This document shows positions 58,061-64,000 of a DNA stretch of 64,000 nt, in pieces. This stretch comes from Natronosporangium hydrolyticum (GTDB lineage: Bacteria > Actinomycetota > Actinomycetes > Mycobacteriales > Micromonosporaceae), in assembly GCF_016925615.1 (NCBI RefSeq), contig NZ_CP070499.1:5635855-5699854 (forward strand), in the 5' to 3' direction. The position numbers and the translations under genes are program-made. The notes under the pieces were generated by a model. That model was not told the origin of the DNA. It ran no database searches and saw only the letters and a program-made list of their open reading frames with translations. Numbering within the stretch: the stretch's first letter is position 1; each line of letters begins with the position of its first letter.

Positions 58061-59745
58061 GCTTCCTCTCCTCGCTTAGCACCGCGCTCGGCGATCTCCA
58101 GGGCGGCTTCGAAGTAACTGGTGGCGCCCCGCGACCCCGGATCGTATGTCATCACAGACTGCCCGTAGCTGGGCGCCTCCGACACTCGGACGTTCCGAGG
58201 AATCACCGCCTTGAGCACCTTCTCCCCGAAGTGGGTCCGGACATCCTGCTCTACCGCGTCGGCCAACCTGGTACGGCGGTCGTACATGGTGAGCAGGATG
58301 GTGCTGATGTCCAGGGTGGGGTTCAGGTGCGCCTGCACCATGTTGATGTTGTTGAGGAGCTGGTTGAGCCCTTCCAGGGCGTAGTACTCGCACTGGATGG
58401 GGATCAACACCTCCTTCGCCGCCACCAGCGCGTTGACCGTCAGCAACCCCAGCGACGGCGGGCAGTCGATCAGCAGGTAGTCGAACTCGTCCGGGTAGGC
58501 AGCGATGGCGCGGCCCAGTCTGGACTCCCGCGCGACTACCGAGACCAACTCGATCTCCGCACCGGCGAGGTCGATCGTGGCCGGGACGCAGGCCAGATTG
58601 GGGATCCCCTCGACCGGCTGCGCCACCTCCGCCAACGGCACGCCGTTCACCAGACAGTCGTAGACATCCGGAACGCCGGCGTGGTGCGGAACGTTCAGCC
58701 CGGTCGAGGCGTTGCCCTGCGGATCGAGGTCGACGACCAGCACCCGGTTGCCGTGCAACGCCAGCGACACGGCGAGGTTCACCGCCGAGGTGGTCTTGCC
58801 GACCCCGCCTTTCTGGTTGGCGACGCACATGATCCGCGGCGCGACCGGCCGCGGCATGGTGACGTCGCCGCTCGGGTTGAGCACTTGGACCGCCCGTTTG
58901 GCCTCCATCGCCAACGGCGGATCGTCGTCGCTGGGCCTGGCGGTCGCCGCCGCCGACCCGGCCGACGCCGGAGCCGGCTCGGCGGTCTCCGTGGCGCCCG
59001 GCAAGCCACCCGACATCTCCGTGGCGCCCGGCGGGCCCTCGGCTGCCGGCGCCGCTGGCGGCGCCGAGGAGGCGGGCGCTGGCGGCGCCGAGGAGGCGGG
59101 CGCTGGCGGGGCCGGCGGCGATAACGGCGGCGCCGCTGGCGGCTCGGGCTCGACGGCGCTTACCGCCGGCTCCTCCCCGCGGCTTGCCGCGTCCAATAGC
59201 GCGCCGTCCGGTAGCGCTTCATCGAACGGCGCTCCCCCGGCTACCGCTCCGCCGGATACCGGGCTGGCCGCCGAGGAGTCCGGCAACCAGTCGTCCGCAG
59301 CGGGGTCTTCGCCGCCGAGCGCGGGGGATCCGTCGCTCACGGGCTCGGACTGCCGGCCGGCCGCCTCCGTCATCACGGCGGCCAGCTCGGCAGGGTCCAC
59401 CTTGGCCAGGATCGACCCCGGCACCTGGGCTACCGCCCGAAACGGCCCCGGTACCCGTTCGCCTACCGGATAGTCGCCCGAGCCGGTCACGGGGGCTTCA
59501 ACCGGTCGCTCCGCTCGATCTGCGCCGCTCATCGTCGGTGGTTCCGAGCCGACGGTCTCCGGCCGCCGGTCCGCCGCTGACGCGGGGCCGGCCCCGGAGG
59601 TGGGGGCGGGCACGGGATAACCCGGTACCGGCCCCCCGGTATCCGCCTCGGATCGCTCTGCCGCCCCCGCTCCGGGCATCGTCGTTTCACGTGGAACGGT
59701 GCCGGCGTCGACCCCGCCCACATTGCTCATGCCGTAGTCACGCAC
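58057..59745 (-). CDS. parA: Chromosome partition ATPase ParA with long N-terminal extension
   Basis: The 562-residue product has a standard ParA ATPase only in residues about 300-562: the deviant Walker [11 protein letters not shown] (Lys317 in GKT), [11 protein letters not shown] and [15 protein letters not shown]. Before it come about 295 residues rich in Pro, Ala, Ser, Gly and Glu with repeated PPAPASSA units, probably disordered. GTG 59745 is preceded by AGGGA; ATG 59730 is an alternative. The parS-like site near the start lies within its coding sequence (codons for VPRETT). Confidence 0.95.
   Translation of the reverse strand: MRDYGMSNVGGVDAGTVPRETTMPGAGAAERSEADTGGPVPGYPVPAPTSGAGPASAADRRPETVGSEPPTMSGADRAERPVEAPVTGSGDYPVGERVPGPFRAVAQVPGSILAKVDPAELAAVMTEAAGRQSEPVSDGSPALGGEDPAADDWLPDSSAASPVSGGAVAGGAPFDEALPDGALLDAASRGEEPAVSAVEPEPPAAPPLSPPAPPAPASSAPPAPASSAPPAAPAAEGPPGATEMSGGLPGATETAEPAPASAGSAAATARPSDDDPPLAMEAKRAVQVLNPSGDVTMPRPVAPRIMCVANQKGGVGKTTSAVNLAVSLALHGNRVLVVDLDPQGNASTGLNVPHHAGVPDVYDCLVNGVPLAEVAQPVEGIPNLACVPATIDLAGAEIELVSVVARESRLGRAIAAYPDEFDYLLIDCPPSLGLLTVNALVAAKEVLIPIQCEYYALEGLNQLLNNINMVQAHLNPTLDISTILLTMYDRRTRLADAVEQDVRTHFGEKVLKAVIPRNVRVSEAPSYGQSVMTYDPGSRGATSYFEAALEIAERGAKRGEEA
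59684..59697. promoter_or_regulatory. parS-like site within parA
   Basis: GTTTCACGTGGAAC lies inside the parA reading frame, about 50 nt after the start, where it specifies part of VPRETT. It is identical to the sites at 56081 and 56957. Confidence 0.85.
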
Positions 59746-59986
59746 GTCTCAATCCCTACCCGCTGTGGACGCACCGCCTGATCACGGTGCGGGGTGGCGC
59801 AGCGGCTGCCCCGCGCTCGGGTCGCCCGGCCGGACAGGCCGCGCCTGGCAAGCGTACGGCCGACGCGCTGACAAAGCCACGCCGGTTCTCACCGATCCAC
59901 CATTCTGGTATCCGGCTACCAAGGCAACCCCGCCGCGCCGGAACGCCGGCTCCGGTCTGCGCGACACAGTCGGCCCAGCGCTCAGG

Positions 59987-60829
59987 TCACCGCAACGGCC
60001 GGCGCCGAGCCGCACCGCGACCACGCCCCTCGCCACCCTTGACCCGAGCTTGCGTCGCAGACTCCGCACGTCCGCGACGCGGCCCGCTGGGGACGGTCGT
60101 CACTACCCGCTCCCGGACAAACTCCACCACAGTGGCGGGTTGTGTGAGCAGACCCTCGCCGCACCGGTGGATCGCCGGAGGGCCCCCGCCGTGACCGCGA
60201 ACAGCCTCCCGATGGGTCTCGAGCTCTGACTCCGCGGAGTCACCCTTCATCGCGACGACCACACCGCCGACCGCCGTGAGCGGTAGGCACCAGGCTGCGA
60301 GCTGATCCAGCTGCGCCACCGCGCGGGAGAGCACCACATCGGCGAGGGGTAGTTCGCCGACGCACTCCTCCGCCCGGGCTCGCACCACCCGAACCCGGGA
60401 GCCCAGATCGAGGGCCCCGACCACCTCGGTCAGGAACGCCGTCCGGCGCGCCATAGAATCGACAAGCGTCACTGTCAAATCGGGTCGGGCGACCGCCAGC
60501 ACCAGGCCGGGTAGCCCGGCGCCCGTACCGACATCGAGGACGGTGGCTCCGCCCGGCACCCGCTCCGCGACCGCGGCGCAGTTGAGCAGGTGGCGCTGCC
60601 AGAGTCGGGGCGCCTCCCGCGGCCCGATCAACCCTCGCAGTACGCCGTCGGTCGCCAGTAGCCAGGCGTACTGCTCGGCCAGCGGCAACTGCGCGCCGAA
60701 GAGCGCCTCGGCGGCGGCCCGCTCCGAGCCGGTCAGCTCGACGGCCAGCTCATCCTCGGCTCCGTTGGTCGGGGTGGCCGCCGACGGCGAAGCGTCGGCG
60801 GCTCCCGGCTGCTGATCAGAAGCGGTCAT
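59987..60829 (-). CDS. rsmG: 16S rRNA (guanine527-N7)-methyltransferase RsmG
   Basis: The 280-residue enzyme has a SAM-binding motif VLDVGTGAGLPGLVLAVARPDL, VDSMARRTAFL and DVVLSRAVAQLDQL. The ATG at 60829 fits the family; a long Gly/Arg-rich basic tail (GRGRGAARRRPLR) follows the usual end. Loss of RsmG gives low-level streptomycin resistance in other actinomycetes. The 241-nt spacer 59746-59986 to parA shows no gene. Confidence 0.95.
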   Translation of the reverse strand: MTASDQQPGAADASPSAATPTNGAEDELAVELTGSERAAAEALFGAQLPLAEQYAWLLATDGVLRGLIGPREAPRLWQRHLLNCAAVAERVPGGATVLDVGTGAGLPGLVLAVARPDLTVTLVDSMARRTAFLTEVVGALDLGSRVRVVRARAEECVGELPLADVVLSRAVAQLDQLAAWCLPLTAVGGVVVAMKGDSAESELETHREAVRGHGGGPPAIHRCGEGLLTQPATVVEFVRERVVTTVPSGPRRGRAESATQARVKGGEGRGRGAARRRPLR

Positions 60830-60842
60830 CGGGTACCGCAGA

Positions 60843-61439
60843 TCACTCCGCGCGGACCACGATCCGGCGGTTCGGCTCTTCGCCCTGCGACTCGCTCGCG
60901 ACGCCATCGGTCGCGTTGATCACGTCGTGGACACACTTGCGTTCGAACGCCGACATCGGTTCCAGCCGCACCGGCTGGCCGTGCTCGTGAACCCGTTCGA
61001 TGGCGTTACGGGCCACCGCAGCGAGTTCGTTGCGCCGACTGTTGCGGTAGCCACCGATGTCCAGCATCAGTCGACTCGGCTCACCGGTACGCCGGTACAC
61101 CGCCAGGCGCGCCAGGTCCTGGAGCGCCTCCAGGGTGGCCCCGCGCTGGCCGACCAGGGTCTGCAACTGGCCGCCGACGACCTCGACCATCGGGCGCCCG
61201 TTCGCGACCAGCTCATCAATGTCCCCGTCGAGGTCCAGCACGTCCAGCAGGCCCTCGACGTAGTCCGCGGCTATCTCGCTCTGCGCGAAAAGTTCGTCCT
61301 CGCTGGCGGGCTCCGGCTCGCCGGGCTCCTCGTCCTCCTCGGTCGCCGCAGCCGCCGCTGCCTCCTCCGCCGACGGCGGGACCGGCTCGGTCTCGTCGGG
61401 GCGCGAGTCGTCCACCGAGCGAGCGGTCATGTCAGTCAA
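60843..61439 (-). CDS. jag: Jag/KhpB-type RNA-binding protein
   Basis: The 198-residue protein has an acidic Glu/Ala-rich N-terminus, a KH domain (MVEVVGGQLQTLVGQRGATLEALQDL, in outline: GGQLQTLVGQRGATLEALQ) and an R3H domain (ERVHEHGQPVRLEPMSAFERKCVH). The TTG at 61439 is chosen since GGAGAG lies about 6 nt ahead; ATG 61430 is the alternative. It lies 13 nt before rsmG. Confidence 0.92.
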   Translation of the reverse strand: MTDMTARSVDDSRPDETEPVPPSAEEAAAAAATEEDEEPGEPEPASEDELFAQSEIAADYVEGLLDVLDLDGDIDELVANGRPMVEVVGGQLQTLVGQRGATLEALQDLARLAVYRRTGEPSRLMLDIGGYRNSRRNELAAVARNAIERVHEHGQPVRLEPMSAFERKCVHDVINATDGVASESQGEEPNRRIVVRAE

Positions 61440-61537
61440 TGTATCTCTCCGTCACCGGTAAGCGGCCCACCTGCGGGCCGGTGGTTCAGTTGCGGTCGGG
61501 CGCTCGGGGGCGTCGCGACCACGGGCGCGCACCTCGA

Positions 61538-62629
61538 TCAGCCAGAGTTCGGCGTCGAGCTCTTCCGCTTCGGGGGGATGTTCTTCGACGGCGGGACCCG
61601 CTTCGGGGGGACGTTCTTCGGCGGCGCCTTCTTCGGCTTCACCGGCTTGGCGCCTGGCCGGGGGGCGAGCTGTTTGCCGTCGACCTGCGGCGCGTCGTCG
61701 GCTGGCGCGTCCTTGCCCTTACCGTCCTTGCTGCCCTTGCCGTTGGCCTTGCCGCCGCCGAGCGGCAACGGGCCGGAGACGCCGCCCTTGGCGTCCTTCG
61801 GCTGCGGCGGCGGTGGGTACTTCCGCAGCACCCACTGCTGCTGGGCGAGGGAGACAAGGTTCTGGACCACCCAGTAGATGATCACGCCGAGCGGGAAGAA
61901 GGCGCCCGAGAAGAGCAGCAGGAACGGGAGCCCGTAGACCATCAGCCGCTGCATCATCAGCTGGGTCGGGTCGGTGGCCCAGCCGGTCTTGAGGATCATC
62001 TGCTTCGCGGTCAGGTAGGTCGTGATCATCATGATCACGACCAGGATCCCGATCACGACCCGGACCGCGGCGATGTTGGCGTCCAGCTCGTCGAAGCGGC
62101 TGAAGTCCTGATCGAAGAATTGCGAGGCGATCGGCGCCCCGAACAGCTGCGCCAGCGACGCGCTCTGGAACTGGTCGAAGGTCCAGGTGTAGAGCGTGGT
62201 GTTGGAGGCCTGCTCGCTGACCTGGCCGGTCTCCACCGCGACCGCCCGGGTCGGGTCGAGCCGCCGCAAGATCCAGAAGAGGCTGATGAAGACCGGGATC
62301 TGCAGGAAGAGCGGGAGGCAGCCCATCAGCGGGTTGGCCTTCTCCCGCCGGTAGAGCTCCATCATCTCTTTCTGGAGCGTCTCCCGGTCACCCTTGTGCT
62401 TGTCCTGCAGCTCCTTCATCTGGGGCTGCAGCGCCTGCATCGCCCGCTGCGACTTGATCTGCTTGACGAAGAGCGGGAAGAGGATGATCCGGACCGTGAT
62501 CACCAGGAAGACGATCGCCAGGATCCAGTCCCAGTTGGTGGCCAGGATCTCGCGCCCGTCCAGGAACGACCAGACGTCATGCCAGCGGAGCAGAATCCAT
62601 GAAATGGCGGTATACAGCCAGTTCAACAC
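61538..62629 (-). CDS. yidC: Membrane protein insertase YidC
   Basis: The 363-residue protein has five membrane helices and the 60KD_IMP domain ([43 protein letters not shown]), a conserved Arg in TM1-TM2 region, and a long Lys/Pro-rich C-terminal tail. It inserts proteins with or without Sec. It overlaps yidD by 7 nt; GTG 62629 starts it. Confidence 0.95.
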   Translation of the reverse strand: MLNWLYTAISWILLRWHDVWSFLDGREILATNWDWILAIVFLVITVRIILFPLFVKQIKSQRAMQALQPQMKELQDKHKGDRETLQKEMMELYRREKANPLMGCLPLFLQIPVFISLFWILRRLDPTRAVAVETGQVSEQASNTTLYTWTFDQFQSASLAQLFGAPIASQFFDQDFSRFDELDANIAAVRVVIGILVVIMMITTYLTAKQMILKTGWATDPTQLMMQRLMVYGLPFLLLFSGAFFPLGVIIYWVVQNLVSLAQQQWVLRKYPPPPQPKDAKGGVSGPLPLGGGKANGKGSKDGKGKDAPADDAPQVDGKQLAPRPGAKPVKPKKAPPKNVPPKRVPPSKNIPPKRKSSTPNSG

Positions 62630-62934
62630 TGTGTGGCTCCAGTCGCGTCTTTCTCGGGCACCGGGTCGTACCCACCGGGATGGAAGGGGTGGCAGCGCAG
62701 CAGCCGCCGGACCGCGAGGCCGGTGCCACGCAGTGCGCCGTGCCGCGCGAGCGCCGTCAGGGCGTACGCGCTACAAGACGGGTAGAACCGGCAACGTGCC
62801 GGCATAGCCGGGCTCAGCCACCGACGGTACGCGATGATGGGGGCAGCGAGAAACCGGCCACCCCAGGTCGTGGGCCGGGGGATGCCGGTGGTGACGGGCC
62901 GCTCGTCGGCGGTTGGGCCCTGCTCGGAGGTCAT
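62623..62934 (-). CDS. yidD: YidD membrane-insertion efficiency factor
   Basis: The 103-residue protein has [28 protein letters not shown], in outline [11 protein letters not shown], and [13 protein letters not shown], both typical of YidD/Haemolytic. It overlaps rnpA by 4 nt and yidC by 7 nt. Confidence 0.94.
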   Translation of the reverse strand: MTSEQGPTADERPVTTGIPRPTTWGGRFLAAPIIAYRRWLSPAMPARCRFYPSCSAYALTALARHGALRGTGLAVRRLLRCHPFHPGGYDPVPEKDATGATQC

Positions 62935-63329
62935 CGGGCCGGCTCCGCTCGCCCCGAACGGCCTCGGGTGATACTCCGGAGGGCACCGACCAGGTCTGCG
63001 CTGAGCCGGGCCGAGCTGGCGCCAGCGGCGGCCGGCAACGCCCGGACCACCAACAGGCTGCCGGGCGGCAGCTCCGCTAGGTGCGGGCGGACCAGCTCAC
63101 GCAGCCGGCGACGGACGGTGTTGCGGACGACCGCCCCACCAACCGCCTTCGAGACGATGAAGCCGGCCCGCGGCGGCGCGTCAACGCCGCCCGGTGCCGG
63201 TGGTTGGTCGGGCCGGTCACCAGGGCGGCGGAGGTGAACCACCACCGTGGCACGCCCGGCCCTACGGCCGGCGCGAACCGCCGCCGTGAACTCGCTCCGC
63301 CGCCGCAGCCGGTGTGCCCGGTCGAGCAT
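62931..63329 (-). CDS. rnpA: Ribonuclease P protein component
   Basis: The 132-residue product is Rnp[43 protein letters not shown] with the RNR motif. ATG 63329 follows GGAGGG at 6 nt; an ATG at 63347 is too early. Confidence 0.94.
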   Translation of the reverse strand: MLDRAHRLRRRSEFTAAVRAGRRAGRATVVVHLRRPGDRPDQPPAPGGVDAPPRAGFIVSKAVGGAVVRNTVRRRLRELVRPHLAELPPGSLLVVRALPAAAGASSARLSADLVGALRSITRGRSGRAEPAR

Positions 63330-63361
63330 CCACGTCCCTCCGGCCATCGCCTCTGGCCGGG

Positions 63362-63499
63362 TCAGGCCGAGAGCCGGGCCCGGCCCTTCTGGCGGCGAGC
63401 ACGGATGATCGCCCGCCCGGCGCGGGTGCGCATGCGCAGCCGGAACCCGTGGGTCTTCTTACGCTTGCGGTTGTTCGGCTGGAAAGTGCGCTTGCTCAC
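63362..63499 (-). CDS. rpmH: 50S ribosomal protein bL34
   Basis: The 45-residue product reads [20 protein letters not shown] and ends GRARLSA, matching bL34 throughout. GTG 63499 follows GGAGAG. It is the usual neighbour of dnaA, 32 nt from rnpA. Confidence 0.96.
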   Translation of the reverse strand: MSKRTFQPNNRKRKKTHGFRLRMRTRAGRAIIRARRQKGRARLSA

Positions 63500-63667
63500 G
63501 TCAGGCTCTCCGAATCAGTTCCGGGAGGATAGGGCCAACACCCAAGCGTAGCAACCCTCGCCGCGACCGCCCGAGCGCAGCCCGAGCGCCGGGGTGGGAA
63601 CCGGGCGGCAGGGGCCGTTCACCACTTTGACCCCGGCGGTCCCGCCAGTCAACCAAGTTGCCGGCAA

Positions 63668-63910
63668 TTATCCACAAACAGGGCAAAAGGGTGTGGACAG
63701 CGGTTGTCTTCCTGTGGACAACACTGTTAGCGTGCGCCTCTGCCGTCTATCAGTCGCCGCAACTCGCCCCTGCGAAAAACGGAACCGTCAGCGGTAGTCG
63801 GTCGTTCGCCACTTGTACCCACCTGCACAGCTCCGGTGGTCGGCGGTGTCCGACCTCCGGCCGGGCGTGTTGGTCGACTGATACACAGGCTGTGGATAAC
63901 GTGTGGACGA
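63668..63910. promoter_or_regulatory. DnaA-box cluster between rpmH and dnaA
   Basis: The 477-nt spacer 63500-63976 has no gene. It contains TTATCCACA (63668-63676), TGTGGACAG (63692-63700), TGTGGACAA (63713-63721), TGTGGATAA (63891-63899) and TGTGGACGA (63902-63910). These would allow DnaA to control its own promoter; in related genomes the main origin lies beyond dnaA, outside this window. Confidence 0.75.
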
Positions 63911-63976
63911 CGCCGCGACCGGGGTGAATAGTCGGTGGCTGGGCCGCTCGCGCGCAAGGCGGTACCCAGGCAGGGG

Positions 63977-64000
63977 GTGGACGACGTGGGGGAGGCTGCC
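63977..64000 (+). CDS. dnaA: Probable start of dnaA, cut by the window edge
   Basis: GTG 63977 begins an open frame reading VDDVGEAA to the edge; a purine-rich AGGCAGGGG lies just ahead, though close. GTG 63986 in the same frame is an alternative. The call rests on position: rpmH is always followed by dnaA here. Eight codons are too few to confirm it. Confidence 0.4.

Noticed and set aside
63500..63976. The origin of replication itself
   Set aside because: It has DnaA boxes but only five; in related genomes the full origin with many boxes lies beyond dnaA, outside the window.
1..64000. CRISPR arrays, tRNA or rRNA genes, prophage or insertion sequences
   Set aside because: No spacer-repeat array, tRNA-like cloverleaf, transposase or integrase was seen anywhere in the window.

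Overview
The window is very GC-rich actinobacterial DNA and almost certainly lies just beside the chromosomal replication origin. The right end reads parB-parA-rsmG-jag-yidC-yidD-rnpA-rpmH, followed by DnaA boxes and probably the first codons of dnaA. The middle carries dnaB, rplI-rpsR-ssb-rpsF, a class A penicillin-binding protein, a DUF5318 gene, padR-ino1, a CCA-adding enzyme, murJ, a pseudokinase, sigM and its anti-sigma factor, trxB-trxA and a cwlM-type amidase. From memory this is the gene order left of dnaA in Streptomyces and Micromonosporaceae. Base composition, disordered Pro/Ala-rich tails and the frequent GTG/TTG starts fit a Micromonosporaceae-like actinomycete. The genus cannot be named from the sequence alone.

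Layout. 1-5 kb: the end of an aminotransferase gene, a repeat-rich spacer, a small membrane protein, a wrecked cyclophilin gene, a rhomboid protease, a PH-domain protein, a thiolase and an unknown gene. 5.1-11.2 kb: a compact four-gene operon of an acyl-CoA reductase/HAD phosphatase fusion, a zinc alcohol dehydrogenase, a LarA-like DUF2088 protein and a PlsC-type acyltransferase. 11.2-11.8 kb: a VapBC toxin-antitoxin pair. 11.9-14.7 kb: larE facing away from larB-larC, the pathway for the nickel-pincer nucleotide cofactor that LarA-type enzymes use. 15-20 kb: dnaB and the rpsF-ssb-rpsR-rplI operon. 20-30 kb: cell-envelope and membrane genes, endonuclease IV, two polytopic membrane proteins, a methyltransferase and the penicillin-binding protein. 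30-37 kb: padR-ino1, two DUF6584 paralogues, NfeD-flotillin and two secreted-domain paralogues. 37-49 kb: CCA enzyme, murJ, a degenerate asparagine synthetase, pseudokinase, sigM, thioredoxin system and cwlM. 49-56 kb: a large LuxR-family ATPase, an aminotransferase, a Ddl-like ligase and a HIT-like protein. 56-64 kb: the partition and origin-side genes.

Features that may be new: the reductase/ADH/LarA-like/PlsC operon lying 1.7 kb from a complete larBCE set suggests a lipid pathway that uses the nickel-pincer cofactor. A perfect 68-nt bidirectional hairpin between the DUF1707 gene and parB contains two parS-like sites. An intact asparagine synthetase-like reading frame has lost both its glutaminase nucleophile and its ATP-binding PP-loop. 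A palindromic intergenic element occurs twice. Three pairs of converging genes overlap by 91-147 nt, apparently because stop codons were lost or moved.
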